DNA of 64,000 nucleotides from Jiella soli (GCF_020615385.1 NZ_JAJAVB010000037.1:84170-148169), one strand, 5' to 3'. Positions 9,540 to 18,129 are shown, counted from the stretch's first letter. Program-made: numbers and translations. Notes: generated by a model not told the origin, from the sequence alone.

Positions 9540-9830
9540 CTACCGGGGCTTGTCCCAGCGGCGCGCCGCCTCGCGGTCGCGACTGCCATTAGAGGCATGG
9601 GGCGCCAGGCCGACATGCCAATCCCGCCGGCAGTCTTGCGAGGTTTTCACCGATCGCGGCGCGCGCTGCGAGACGGCCGGCTGCGCCGCCGCCTGCAACC
9701 GATCCGCCTTTCGGATCCCGTCGAACCAGGCGGAGCGGAGCATCTCCAGCGGAAACGCATCCTGCGCCAGCGCGGACGAGACGGGGACCGCCAGGAGGAC
9801 GAAGAACGCCGAAAGGCGAAGAAGGGACAT
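9540..9830 (-). CDS. Small secreted protein (96 aa)
   Basis: A clear signal peptide, LLRLSAFFVLLAVPVSSALA, occupies about residues 3-22 with an AQ-type cleavage site. It is followed by a short polar, Arg-rich mature region containing one Cys. The start at 9830 is chosen because the hydrophobic segment begins directly after it. No family is recognised, and the mature part could be poorly conserved. Confidence 0.5.
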   Translation of the reverse strand: MSLLRLSAFFVLLAVPVSSALAQDAFPLEMLRSAWFDGIRKADRLQAAAQPAVSQRAPRSVKTSQDCRRDWHVGLAPHASNGSRDREAARRWDKPR

Positions 9831-10164
9831 CTGCCTGCCCTTGCTTGATCGGATCGGCACGCACCGGCTGCCAGCCGGGCGGTTCTCGGTATTGCCGGAT
9901 GCGGCGAGGCGACACTAGCCTCCGCCGCAAGGCACGGCAAGGTTGTTTTCGCAATCGCAATAACGCTGTTTGAATCCGTCCGCGGGGATCGGTCTGGATC
10001 GAGCAGTGTGTCTCCTCGAAGCGACCCGGTGCCCGACCGTCCACCACAGGCCAGACGAGAAACCGCGCGCCAGAATGTCGCGATGAAGGGGAACGGGAGT
10101 AAGGTCCGCCCGTTTGCCAACCATTCCATCGGTCGATTCGACCCAACCTTCGAGGACATATCTG

Positions 10165-10311
10165 ATGCTTTGGACGATTGCCGTCATTCTCGTGATTCTA
10201 TGGGTACTGGGATTCCTGGCCTTCCATATCGCGGGTGGGCTGATCCATATCCTGCTGGTCATCGCGGTGATCGTCGTCATCTACAAGCTCGTGGCCGGAC
10301 GCGGTCTCTGA
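10165..10311 (+). CDS. lmo0937 family small membrane protein (48 aa)
   Basis: Almost entirely hydrophobic: two short membrane helices (WTIAVILVILWVLGFLAF and HILLVIAVIVVIYKLV) joined by HIAGGL, ending GRGL. This pattern is typical of the lmo0937 family of tiny stress-related membrane proteins. The ATG at 10165 has a GAGGA about ten bases upstream. It is the last backbone gene before the island's left attachment repeat. Confidence 0.8.
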   Translation: MLWTIAVILVILWVLGFLAFHIAGGLIHILLVIAVIVVIYKLVAGRGL

Positions 10312-10564
10312 GCTGAACCAAAGCGCGCGGGGCGCCGCCGCAAGGGCGTCGCCCGTCCGCCGCCCTGTTCCTCGGACGGGACCACACCACGGGCCCTATT
10401 TTTCGACAGCCCATGCGCGATGGGGTCGAAACGACTCTGGCGCCCAAAGCACCCAAATTTTCAGAAGAACGCGGCCGCGCTTGCAGGACAAACGTCCGCG
10501 GCGCCGGGTGGTGCAGCCAAGCCGAATTGCCTGCGATGTCGGGAAATCGGCCGAAGCCGAAGGT

Positions 10565-10611
10565 GCTGGTCGGAGTGGCAGGATTTGAACCTGCGACCCC
10601 CTCGTCCCGAA
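10565..10611. repeat. attL: copy of the tRNA-Pro 3' half
   Basis: Forty-seven bases identical to 62248-62294. The copy covers the tRNA 3' end through the T-arm, variable loop and 3' anticodon stem to the anticodon loop, then diverges. It cannot fold as a tRNA because the 5' half is absent. It is the displaced original end of the chromosomal tRNA gene. Confidence 0.9.
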
Positions 10612-10649
10612 GGAGAAGCCGCAACGCCGAAATCCTTGCGGCACAGGGC

Positions 10650-11867
10650 TTACGCCTCCTCCCGAATGCCCCGGTTTCCCCGTTCGTTCCCGGCGTTTCT
10701 GTCGGAAACTGTCGGCCGGCGTCCGGCGCGGCCCGTCGAGAAGATCTCGCCGACGGCGCGATCGGCGTCGGGATGCTCGTGTCCGTAGACCTCGACGACC
10801 ATTTCGCGCGTCATGCTGAGATAGGCCGCGATATCGCCGACGTCGGCTCGAGACCACATCAACCACGTCGCGCAGGTATGCCTGAAGCTATGCGCGACGT
10901 AAGGATGGTCCTCGCCGAAGACCGCGTCCATGGCCTTGGCGACTGCCTTCTTCGGGTTCGACGGCCTCCCGCGCCATTCGACGAGGTACGACGCCGGCGC
11001 CCGCGACCATTCCTTCGTCTTCGTGTCCTGCCTCATCACGCCCCGGCGCCACCGACGCATATGCGCGAGTAGCCGATCGGGGATACGGACGCTGCCCGCT
11101 CGCTTCTTCGTCGCCCGCTCGCCGGCCGGCCGACGATGATAGACGCCGCCCTCCAAGTCGAGCCACGGGCGCCCAACCTCGCGCTCGAACGACGCGTTCC
11201 AGATGCGCGCCGATCTTGACCCGGTGTAGACCGCCGTAAGGATGTACCGGCAGACATGCCGAAGGTGCCGCTTTCCCGTCTCCTTTCCCTCCTGGATTTC
11301 CTTCGCCCGCCAGCAGTACCAGAGGAGAGCCGCTATCTGATCGCGGGTGAAATACTCCAACCTGGCGTCTTCCTTGTCCGGAAGCGTCACGACGATGTGG
11401 TCGCGCAACAGCCCGTCCGCGGCATAGAGCCGGACCGCGGCCCGGAAGTCCGCGAGTTCGCGGCGGGCGGCGGAGGGCGTCGAGCGCTGCTCGGCGTAGG
11501 CGCGGCAGGAATAGCCCGTCACGTCGGCGAGCGTCTTCTCGCCCCAGAAGTCGAGGAGTCTCTCTGCCCGGGCGCCGAGTTCGGTCGGTCTGGCGACGGT
11601 CACCTTCTGGACGTAGTGCGCGATGACGTCCGCGCAGTAGACGTCCTCCGCCCGCTGCCGAGGCGTCGGGGCCGCCGCCTGGTGCCGGGCGATCAGGTGC
11701 TCGCGGAGCGCCCTCTCAGCGCCATCGCGGTCCTGCGCGCCGCAGCCAGTGCTGTGCTTCTTTCCGCCGTCTCGGATGACCCAGACGGCAGCCTGACGGA
11801 GTGTTCCGTCCGGCCGGTATCGGGCCGGTTCAAGCCAGAGTCTGGCCGGTTTGCGCTCACGCGGCAT
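10650..11867 (-). CDS. int: Site-specific tyrosine recombinase (integrase)
   Basis: About 405 aa. The N-terminal segment AAVWVIRDGGKKHSTGCGA is typical of alphaproteobacterial island integrases. Catalytic residues are visible in the C-terminal half: Arg in TGSRSARI, HSFRHTCATWLM (HxxR box) and the nucleophilic Tyr in VEVYGHEHP. The start at 11867 is chosen because GGAG lies six bases upstream; an ATG at 11879 and longer extensions are possible but overlap the HTH gene further. The gene points at attL, 39 bp away, so it very likely catalyses integration and excision at tRNA-Pro. The extreme C-terminus is Arg/Gly-rich. Confidence 0.92.
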   Translation of the reverse strand: MPRERKPARLWLEPARYRPDGTLRQAAVWVIRDGGKKHSTGCGAQDRDGAERALREHLIARHQAAAPTPRQRAEDVYCADVIAHYVQKVTVARPTELGARAERLLDFWGEKTLADVTGYSCRAYAEQRSTPSAARRELADFRAAVRLYAADGLLRDHIVVTLPDKEDARLEYFTRDQIAALLWYCWRAKEIQEGKETGKRHLRHVCRYILTAVYTGSRSARIWNASFEREVGRPWLDLEGGVYHRRPAGERATKKRAGSVRIPDRLLAHMRRWRRGVMRQDTKTKEWSRAPASYLVEWRGRPSNPKKAVAKAMDAVFGEDHPYVAHSFRHTCATWLMWSRADVGDIAAYLSMTREMVVEVYGHEHPDADRAVGEIFSTGRAGRRPTVSDRNAGNERGNRGIREEA

Positions 11868-12088
11868 GCGGTTCTCCATTCCTCGACGCCGCGTCTCGTC
11901 ACGAAGAGCGTCCGCACATGCCTTTCGGCCGGCAGAAGTCCTTCCCCGATTGCGGTCCTGAGCATCTTTTCGGAGAACTGCCCGCCCAACTCCGGCAGCC
12001 ACGCCGCCTCGGCGAGACGCAAGGGCGCGTCGAGGTGGGCGTCGGAAGGATTCGGGAGGAACGTCGTCTCGACGACGAGTTCGAACAT
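11693..12088 (-). CDS. Excisionase-like HTH protein
   Basis: The first 75 residues form a compact domain (LAEAAWLPELGGQFSEKMLR, then AIGEGLLPAERH, then LFVTRRGVEEWRTAC) resembling the winged or AlpA/Xis-type HTH found before phage integrases. The start at 12088 leaves GGAG ten bases upstream. The 3' part overlaps the integrase start by about 175 bases in another frame and is low-complexity there, so the functional protein may be only the N-terminal part. Position directly upstream of int suggests a recombination directionality factor. This role is inference. Confidence 0.5.
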   Translation of the reverse strand: MFELVVETTFLPNPSDAHLDAPLRLAEAAWLPELGGQFSEKMLRTAIGEGLLPAERHVRTLFVTRRGVEEWRTACRVSANRPDSGLNRPDTGRTEHSVRLPSGSSETAERSTALAAARRTAMALRGRSAST

Positions 12089-12201
12089 CGCGGCAGTCTC
12101 CGGTTCGGGACGCGCCGGCGAGAGCCGGTCATGTCCGTGCCGCAGACTATGCGGGTCGCGGGACAGCAATCAACGTGCGGTGTCGGAGCATGGTAAACGA
12201 A

Positions 12202-12232
12202 AGCCCCTCGCGCCGGCGCCGGCGGAGGGGCT
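12202..12232 (-). terminator. Stem-loop terminator after the P63C gene
   Basis: AGCCCCTC (12202-12209) pairs with GAGGGGCT (12225-12232) around a GC-rich, self-complementary loop. Read on the minus strand it is followed by TTTCGTTT. It lies between the P63C gene and the HTH/integrase pair and would separate their transcripts. Confidence 0.55.
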
Positions 12233-12362
12233 GATATCGCATCGGCGAAAGCCGGCAGAGGGCTGGGCCCCGTCACTAAACGACACCGCCGTTGGCGATG
12301 CATGGAGATGATACGGCCGGCCGCCGCGAGGATCAAGACGCGATCGCCGGCACGGTAAAGGA

Positions 12363-12454
12363 TTTCCCCACGCCGGCGGGCGATTTCACCACACAGTTCT
12401 CCCACTCGCATGTGGGGATAGCGTGGGTGAAATTCGTCGCCGGCGGTGGGGAAA
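12363..12454. repeat. Long imperfect inverted repeat (92 bp)
   Basis: The arm at 12363-12390 (beginning TTTCCCCACGCCGGCG) is nearly the reverse complement of 12426-12454 (ending CGCCGGCGGTGGGGAAA), with a smaller inner stem CCCAC/GTGGG at 12401-12416. There is no T-run, so it does not look like an ordinary terminator. It lies directly downstream of the P63C stop. Confidence 0.6.
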
Positions 12455-12456
12455 CC

Positions 12457-13482
12457 TCAGGCCTCCACGCCGACCAGCATATCGCCTTGGGTTCCTCGCG
12501 TCGGGAAGGCGGCATCGAGGTGCCGCTTGAACGTTGCCCAGTCTTTCGAGATCCGCATCAGCGGGATGATCTGAAGGATGTGATCGCGCAAATCCGGCTG
12601 GCCGACGTCGGCCGAGAGGAACTGGTGGTGCTTGTACTTGCGCCGCTTCGTCGCCTCGTCCGTGGGATTGAGTTCGCGGAGCTTCTCGAGGACGCCATCA
12701 GGCAGGCGGTCGTAGACGACGTCGTTGGTGATGCGCCCGAGGTACGGAGACTTCGCGTTCGTCACGGGCCAGTCCCATCCCATCAAACGGTAGACCTGCT
12801 TATAGAACTCGTCCGGGAATCTCTTCGCCCACGCCAGCCTCTCTTCGGCGAGGTAGACGGAGAGAAGCCGATGCAGTTCGTCGCGGGCCCGCTCATCCTG
12901 GAAGCCGGTCGCCTCGTCGACGAGCGCGTCGATCGCCACGTCGGCCAGGGCCCGGATCAGGATTTCCGCCTTATAGGCTTTCTCCTGCTGCTGCGGCTGG
13001 AGGGCATTGGCATCGCGGGCCCTCAGCCAGACGTCGCAGATCTTGGTGAGAGCCCTTGCCTCGTACCCAATCAGGGTCCGGCGCGCATCCTTGTAGATCA
13101 CGGGCTTCAGGGGCCCGTCGAGCAGGTCCTGCGTAATGAACGGCCGAAGCGCTCTGGGAGCGAGAAAGATCGGCGTTGGAAGATCATCCCCGGGGTTGGC
13201 CACCTGCGCCGCTTTGATCCGCTTCGACGCACCACTCCGGGACCCCAGCGCCTGCGTGATCCCGAACTCCGACAGGATGCGGCGCCCGTCCTCGAGGACC
13301 GCGCAGGGAATCTCCGAGGATCCGATCCGGACCGTGCCTCTATGAGTCGCCTTTGGAAAGGGTCCTTCAGCCTTCTCCTTCGCCCACCGCGACCGCGCCG
13401 CCGCCGACGCATTCTCCTTCCGCTCCTCCGCCGTCATCGCTTCCGCCCTCGCCTTCCCGCCCTTGCTCTGCTTCGTCGTCAT
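12457..13482 (-). CDS. P63C-domain phage-type protein
   Basis: A 341-aa protein. The N-terminus (about 1-40) is Lys/Ala/Glu-rich and basic. The C-terminal region from about residue 205 matches the P63C domain: FPDEFYKQVYRLMGW, YLGRITNDVVYDRLPDGVLE, and HHQFLSADVGQPDLRDHI followed by LMRISKDWATF. P63C is found in phage and mobile-element proteins of unknown biochemical role, sometimes fused to DNA-binding antirepressor-type domains. It is the first large gene inside the island after the recombination genes, on its own transcription unit ending at the hairpin at 12202-12232. Confidence 0.75.
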   Translation of the reverse strand: MTTKQSKGGKARAEAMTAEERKENASAAARSRWAKEKAEGPFPKATHRGTVRIGSSEIPCAVLEDGRRILSEFGITQALGSRSGASKRIKAAQVANPGDDLPTPIFLAPRALRPFITQDLLDGPLKPVIYKDARRTLIGYEARALTKICDVWLRARDANALQPQQQEKAYKAEILIRALADVAIDALVDEATGFQDERARDELHRLLSVYLAEERLAWAKRFPDEFYKQVYRLMGWDWPVTNAKSPYLGRITNDVVYDRLPDGVLEKLRELNPTDEATKRRKYKHHQFLSADVGQPDLRDHILQIIPLMRISKDWATFKRHLDAAFPTRGTQGDMLVGVEA

Positions 13483-13836
13483 GATTCGCTTCCATGCGTG
13501 CTTGAACTGCGCGGACCTTATGCGTGCTAGAGCGACTTAGCAAGCATTCGACACGGAAGGCATGGTTGCCTGTGGGCCCCAACCCAGAATGTAGGCTTGC
13601 GCTGACCTACGTTATGCTGCAATCTGGCGATGCGGTCCCGCCGGGATCGTGCATGGAAGAGCGATTCAGAACCGACTTGATCTCCGAGCATGACGGGAGG
13701 CGCCAAATTACCTCCCGTGCCGACGGCGAAAATGCCGGCGGCAGCCGCGGCCAGGACGGCAATCCCCCGCGGAGCAAATCCTTGCCGGACTGCAATCTGG
13801 CAAGTGCCCCGCGAGCGCCAACTCGCGGGGCGTCCT
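13483..13836. other. Intergenic region with hairpin
   Basis: No credible gene. A perfect 10-bp stem, GCCCCGCGAG (13806-13815) with CTCGCGGGGC (13822-13831), lies immediately downstream of the 288-aa minus-strand gene and probably ends its transcript, although it has no U-tract. The remainder presumably holds the P63C promoter. Confidence 0.5.
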
Positions 13837-14703
13837 TCAAAGCACGAGGTCGTCGAGTGCCAGTCCGGACTCTTCGCGCATGGCTTCTGCTACGATATGC
13901 TCTTCATACTCGCGTATGAGATTGTCCGGGATCCACTCGCCATCGCTAGCCCGCCCTACCCTGATGTCCTCAGCACGGGCGATGTCGTTCCAGCGGCCCG
14001 AGATAGTGACCCCCGGTGTCTCGCCGACGTCGACGAAAACGTTCGTCACCGTGAACGGCTGCGGCGACCAGTCATTTCGGCATTCACTGCGATTGGAGCC
14101 GGGCACCAGCCTGCCGCCTTCAAGTCGCGGTGGATAATACGTGAAGAGCCTCCTGCCCCGATACCGAACCGCCTGCCAGTCGACGTCGAGACCGCTGCGG
14201 TCATGTCGCGTCGCCACCGTGCGGACGCCGCGGAGAGTCTGCGCCCACACCAGGGCCTCTTTCGAAGTCCTCGCGACGTAGGAGATGTCGACGGCGCCGC
14301 CGTGATGGCTCTGTCGTAGACCGACGAAGGCATAAATGGTCCGGTCCCTCGTCGCCTCGATGACAGTGGCGCCGAGGATTATCCGACGGCCGACCGTCTG
14401 CTCGCCGACCGACTCCCACGCAGCCCTGACCCGATCGAGGTCGCATCGAAGAACGTGCCGAAGCGCATAAGCCCCTCGCCGCTTCGGCGTCTTCGGGTGG
14501 TGGCGCGCCTCGACCCGCATTTCGGGCCCCTCCCCCGGAACGCCCTCTACGGTCGCTGGAACGAAGGCGGGCGCCGTCGGAGAAGCCGGGGGAACGAAGA
14601 AACCGTCGACGAGATCGCGGAGCCTGCCGGAGATCTCGTCGTTTCGCGTGCTCAAGGTCATTGCTGCGATCTCCCGAATCGGGCTTGGTGTCGTCACGGC
14701 CAT
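13837..14703 (-). CDS. Hypothetical protein, 288 aa
   Basis: No recognised domain. The N-terminal 50 residues are low-complexity (Pro/Ala-rich); residues about 70-280 look globular, with segments such as YAFVGLRQSHHGGAVDISYV and GRRLFTYYPPRLEGG. The ATG at 14703 has a GAGGA upstream. It follows the HIRAN gene by 66 bases and ends at a strong stem-loop. Island-restricted by context. Confidence 0.5.
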   Translation of the reverse strand: MAVTTPSPIREIAAMTLSTRNDEISGRLRDLVDGFFVPPASPTAPAFVPATVEGVPGEGPEMRVEARHHPKTPKRRGAYALRHVLRCDLDRVRAAWESVGEQTVGRRIILGATVIEATRDRTIYAFVGLRQSHHGGAVDISYVARTSKEALVWAQTLRGVRTVATRHDRSGLDVDWQAVRYRGRRLFTYYPPRLEGGRLVPGSNRSECRNDWSPQPFTVTNVFVDVGETPGVTISGRWNDIARAEDIRVGRASDGEWIPDNLIREYEEHIVAEAMREESGLALDDLVL

Positions 14704-14769
14704 GCCGACGAGGTCCTCGCTGAAGGGCTGGCGAAGGGCTCCGGACGCACCACGCCGGAGCCCGTTCGT

Positions 14770-15225
14770 TCAGAACGAGACCTCGCCGTCTTCGGTCGAG
14801 TATTCCGCCGCCCTCTCCGTCTCGATCGCCGCGAGCGCCATCCCGACGCCGGTTCCGACCAGAACGACGGTCGCGCTCCACGCTGTCCCGTTGCCCGGGT
14901 TGCCGCAGTAGGCCCGCACCGCGCCGCCGGCGTCGAGGATCGGCGCGAGATGCTCGGCGTCCTCGCGCGGGATGTGCCCGATGTGATGCTGGTTGCCGAG
15001 CCATATCTCGATCGCGTTCGGGTCCGACGGGTTGTCCGGCCGGCGGACGAGGCTGAGGCGCTGCCCGACGCGGGGCATGACGACGCCGTCCAGGCCGTCG
15101 CTGCGGCCGTAGCCGTAGTACTGGAGCCCGGCGATCCGACACCAAGCGTCGGGCTCGCCGGCGTCGAGGCGCGAGGCTTCGATTTCGAGATCGGTGCCGA
15201 AGAAGTCGGGATGGAGCGTGGTCAT
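14770..15225 (-). CDS. HIRAN-domain protein (151 aa)
   Basis: The central part matches the HIRAN pattern: IAGLQYYGYGR, then GQRLSLVRRPDNPSDPNAIE, then HIGHIPREDAEHLAPILDAG. HIRAN domains bind 3' DNA ends or damaged/stalled-fork DNA in helicases and nucleases and also occur alone in phage and island genes. The ATG at 15225 forms an ATGA overlap with the preceding 66-aa gene, which shows that the longer upstream reading frame is not the real start. A role in DNA end recognition during element replication or repair is plausible but unproven. Confidence 0.75.
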   Translation of the reverse strand: MTTLHPDFFGTDLEIEASRLDAGEPDAWCRIAGLQYYGYGRSDGLDGVVMPRVGQRLSLVRRPDNPSDPNAIEIWLGNQHHIGHIPREDAEHLAPILDAGGAVRAYCGNPGNGTAWSATVVLVGTGVGMALAAIETERAAEYSTEDGEVSF

Positions 15226-15422
15226 TCCGCCGTCCCCGTCGGGCCCGCGTGCGGCGGGTTGCGCGGCGCCCCCGTCCCGCCCGGCTGGTGTCCGCCGCGG
15301 ATCACGGACGGCTTCGGCTCGACGACGTCGTAGCGCTCGCCGAGCGTCTGCCCGCACGCGAGGAGCACGCTGCCACCGTCTATCACCTCCCCGGTGCGCC
15401 GGTTTCGAAGAAGGAGCGTCAT
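15222..15422 (-). CDS. Small hypothetical protein (66 aa)
   Basis: Identified by ATGA overlaps at both ends (15422 with the 134-aa gene, 15225 with the HIRAN gene). Begins MTLLLRNRRTGEVIDGGSV and has a Gly/Pro-rich tail. No family recognised. Overlap on both sides is the main evidence that it is translated. Confidence 0.5.
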   Translation of the reverse strand: MTLLLRNRRTGEVIDGGSVLLACGQTLGERYDVVEPKPSVIRGGHQPGGTGAPRNPPHAGPTGTAE

Positions 15423-15823
15423 GCGGCTCTCGTCGGGCGCTTCGAGATGTCGATTTGGAACCGCTCCGCACGCTGCCGGAACTGTTCCTGCATCTCCTCG
15501 TCGACGACGACGGTCTGGACGTTGTGGTCGTCGACCGCAGGATCGAAGTCGGGGATATCGGCGAAGATCCGGGACCCGACCGGCGGGATCCAGTTCGGCA
15601 CGCGAACGTCCTCGTTCCAGTCGACGTGCTGCCACAGGATCGGCCGCTCGCCCTCGCGCGGCGACCGGCCGGCCTGCTCGCGATCGAGGACGCAGAACGG
15701 CGTGATGCCGTCGCGCGAGTTCCAGATCCATTCGACGCGGCCGCCATCGACCGGTTCGCGGTACTTCATGAGGCAGAAAGCCTCGCCGAAAGCTATGGTG
15801 TGCTGACGCTTCTCAACCTTCAT
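15419..15823 (-). CDS. Hypothetical protein (134 aa)
   Basis: Starts at 15823 with AAAGGAA upstream. Acidic, Trp-containing sequence (VEWIWNSRDGITPF, PILWQHVDWNEDV) with an EEMQEQFRQRAERFQID helix at the C-terminus. It is the first gene of a coupled trio with the 66-aa and HIRAN genes. No family recognised. Confidence 0.55.
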   Translation of the reverse strand: MKVEKRQHTIAFGEAFCLMKYREPVDGGRVEWIWNSRDGITPFCVLDREQAGRSPREGERPILWQHVDWNEDVRVPNWIPPVGSRIFADIPDFDPAVDDHNVQTVVVDEEMQEQFRQRAERFQIDISKRPTRAA

Positions 15824-15919
15824 GGGATTCCTTTCCTGCCGGCGTCTGGCCGGTCCCTGGACGGGCCGCCGGCGGCGACCCGCATTCATGCTACTCGCGC
15901 GGTCGCAAGAACCGAGCCG

Positions 15920-16168
15920 CTAGAACTGCGGCCGCGCGAATCGCCGAAGGGCGTAGTGGTACCCGGGCTCGCCGGGCCAGACGCGGTCTGCGATCGTCTC
16001 GATTCGAGGGTCGCAGTCGTAAGCGGTGCACTGGATCCCGAACTCGTCCTCCGCGCCCGAGGGATCGCAAGCGCGGTTCCAGAACACGCGTCGGAGCGGC
16101 TGACCGCACGAACGGCATTCGCATGCGTAGACCGCCGGCACGGCGGCGTGGTCGCGATTTTCGGTCAT
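15920..16168 (-). CDS. Small Cys-rich protein, possible zinc ribbon (82 aa)
   Basis: Contains CECRSCGQPLRRVFWNRAC and a later CTAYDC, giving five Cys in patterns suggestive of metal binding. The ATG at 16168 overlaps the stop of the HTH gene (ATGA). Such small zinc-binding proteins are common in phage early regions. Function unknown. Confidence 0.55.
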   Translation of the reverse strand: MTENRDHAAVPAVYACECRSCGQPLRRVFWNRACDPSGAEDEFGIQCTAYDCDPRIETIADRVWPGEPGYHYALRRFARPQF

Positions 16169-16881
16169 GCCGCCGCCCTCCCCTCGATCTCGGCGAGCCG
16201 CGCCCGGAGCGAGACGATCTCATTCTGCATCGCGCAGGTCACCGCGTTCACCTCGCGCGCCATCATCTCGAGGTGCGCGGCGTCATAGCCGGCTGTGGTC
16301 AGCGCGATCTGACGCTTTGTGACGCTGTTCCCCAACCGAAACGTTGAGCCGCTGCCCTTCGTCTGGATCTCCCAGCCGCCGGCGAGCGGGATGTAGTAGC
16401 GGGGCGGATTGGCGCCGTCGTTCTCGATAGGTCCGATCTCGACCTCGTCCTCACGGGCAATCGGCCAGTGTCGCAGGACGACCTTGAGCGGGTCCTCAGC
16501 CTTGCCGTCCCCGAACGTCGGCACGATGCGCCCATAAGCGCCGGTCTCGGGATGCATGTCGCCGGGGATCCAGGCGGCCGCGGCCGGCCGCAAGCGCGGC
16601 TCGAGGCCGGCCTTCCGCAGCAGGCGCTCCACCACCGGCGGCTTGACGCCGTGCTGGCGGGCGATCCGCGACACCGTCCAGCCTTCGACGTGGCGCTCGA
16701 CGATGCGCTCGCGCGCCGCCGATCCGATCCTGTCGACGAGGCTCAGCCGCGACGTCCGCAACTGGGCGCTCGCCGCCGACCTGCCGACGACCGCGGCGAT
16801 CTGGCGTGCGTCGTCGCCCGCTACAAACCGGGCGACGTGCACCTCGTCCTCTTCTTCCGTGTAGCCCCCGAACTCCGTCAT
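16165..16881 (-). CDS. HTH DNA-binding protein (238 aa)
   Basis: Two HTH-like segments are visible in the N-terminal 100 residues: DARQIAAVVGRSAASAQLR (about 24-42) and WTVSRIARQHGVKPPVVERL (about 68-87). The C-terminal part ends in a heptad-like coiled coil (EVNAVTCAMQNEIVSLRARL). It is divergent from the 17171 gene across a perfect operator palindrome at 17003-17021, so it could regulate that region and itself. Assignment as an island regulator is inference from structure and position. Confidence 0.55.
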   Translation of the reverse strand: MTEFGGYTEEEDEVHVARFVAGDDARQIAAVVGRSAASAQLRTSRLSLVDRIGSAARERIVERHVEGWTVSRIARQHGVKPPVVERLLRKAGLEPRLRPAAAAWIPGDMHPETGAYGRIVPTFGDGKAEDPLKVVLRHWPIAREDEVEIGPIENDGANPPRYYIPLAGGWEIQTKGSGSTFRLGNSVTKRQIALTTAGYDAAHLEMMAREVNAVTCAMQNEIVSLRARLAEIEGRAAA

Positions 16882-17002
16882 CTCGCTGCCCCTGCCTGCG
16901 CGTCTTCGGCGACGTGCGAATCACGTAGCCTAGAACAAAATGCCGAGCATGAAAGACGCCTTCAAGAGCCTCTGAAAAACTTGCTTAACGGCGAGACCCG
17001 TG

Positions 17003-17021
17003 TTGTAAATCAGATTTACAA
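17003..17021. promoter_or_regulatory. 19-bp operator palindrome in divergent promoter region
   Basis: TTGTAAATC (17003-17011) and GATTTACAA (17013-17021) are a perfect inverted repeat around one base, in an AT-rich patch between the 16881 (minus) and 17171 (plus) genes. A plausible plus-strand promoter is TTGCTT (16981-16986) with TGTAAA (17004-17009) at 17-bp spacing, so a bound repressor would cover the -10. Confidence 0.6.
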
Positions 17022-17170
17022 TACGACAATCCTTCCTGCCGCCGATATCGTGCAACTTTCGTACGATTTCTTGCGGTGCGGACGGGCGCTCCTTTCTTGC
17101 TACGCGGGCCGCTATCTTGGTTGCATACGGCGACACGCAGCCAGCAAGGAAAACCGGGAAGGATTGGAGC

Positions 17171-17854
17171 ATGCTGAGAAGGATCGGAAGGATTGCGGCG
17201 GCGATCGCGAGGTGGCTCGCCAGGCTCACCGATTGGATGGCGTCGCCGTTTCGCGGCACGACGCCGCGGCCGGTGCTGGAGGCCGCGGCGGAGGTCGTCG
17301 AGGTCGAGGAAGAGTGCGATGCGGAGCGGTGGCGGCGAGAGAACCCGCGGCCGGTCGTGGAGGCCTCGCTCGCGGAGAAGACCCGGCGGGCTGCCGCGAT
17401 GATGGTGACGGCGGACAGCACGGCCGTCACCGGGCCGCTCGATCCGTCGGTGCCAGCGGAGGCGCAGATCCTGGAATGGCTACGTGGTCCGGCCGCGTTT
17501 CATCTCGGCGCTATCGCGGCGGCGCGGGTGCACGTGATCGAGCCGCATCTCGAAGGCGTGCGGCTGATGCCCGGCGTGCCGTCCGTCGTGCCGTCCGAAG
17601 ACGACGAGCCGAGATGGCCCGGCGAGCCCGCGACGCTGCGCGAGATACACGACGCCGTGATGCTCCGCATGATCTTGGAGCACGACGGCGACGGCGGCGC
17701 GGTCGATCCCGAGGCATTCCACGAAGAGGTCGATCGACACGCCGAAGCCGAGGTCACTGTCGCCGATCTGGTCTGGATCCGGACGCCCGGTCCTAGGCCT
17801 GACGACGAGGACGGGGGAGCGGACGAGACGCCAACGCCCGACGAGCTTGATTGA
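17171..17854 (+). CDS. Hypothetical protein with amphipathic N-terminus (227 aa)
   Basis: Start at 17171 with GGATTGGAGC just upstream. The first 30 residues (MLRRIGRIAAAIARWLARLT) form a strongly basic, amphipathic or hydrophobic helix; the rest is acidic, with a highly acidic C-terminus. No family recognised. It is convergent with, and overlaps the 3' end of, the minus-strand gene at 17793-18065 by 62 bases. Confidence 0.5.
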   Translation: MLRRIGRIAAAIARWLARLTDWMASPFRGTTPRPVLEAAAEVVEVEEECDAERWRRENPRPVVEASLAEKTRRAAAMMVTADSTAVTGPLDPSVPAEAQILEWLRGPAAFHLGAIAAARVHVIEPHLEGVRLMPGVPSVVPSEDDEPRWPGEPATLREIHDAVMLRMILEHDGDGGAVDPEAFHEEVDRHAEAEVTVADLVWIRTPGPRPDDEDGGADETPTPDELD

Positions 17855-18065
17855 GTTCCTCGATGAGCATGTTGCGCTCCTCCTCGACCGCCTGGCGGGC
17901 CAGCCGCTCGCGGCGAAGCGCGGCGGCGAGGCGAGCGACGGCGGCGGGGCCGGTATCGTCGATGGGCGCCGCGGAAGCCATCCTGTCGAAGCCATCCTGG
18001 ATGGCGCTCGCGAGGCAGGAAGTCGCCGCGAGGCCGCCGAAGATCACGCGGTTTTCGAGAGACAT
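17793..18065 (-). CDS. Small coiled-coil protein (90 aa)
   Basis: The ATG at 18065 has an excellent GGAGG six bases upstream on the minus strand. The C-terminal half, VARLAAALRRERLARQAVEE followed by ERNMLIEELNQARRAL, is a continuous predicted coiled coil; the tail is Arg/Pro-rich and basic. Embedded between plus-strand genes, it is probably expressed separately. No family recognised. Confidence 0.5.
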   Translation of the reverse strand: MSLENRVIFGGLAATSCLASAIQDGFDRMASAAPIDDTGPAAVARLAAALRRERLARQAVEEERNMLIEELNQARRALASRPLPRPRRQA

Positions 18066-18129
18066 GCGAACCTCCGAGGGACGGGCTGCGAGGGAAGAAC
18101 AATGGCACGAAAGGATTAAGGAGACGTCA

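Noticed and set aside
10565..10640. Possible second tRNA-Pro
   Set aside because: Only the 3' half matches; sequence beyond 10611 cannot form the 5' half, so it is an attachment copy.
12292..13530. 412-aa plus-strand open frame
   Set aside because: Antisense of the P63C gene, which has recognisable domain motifs.
14201..15145. 314-aa minus-strand open frame
   Set aside because: Shadow frame overlapping the HIRAN and 288-aa genes; almost entirely Arg/Gly/Ala.
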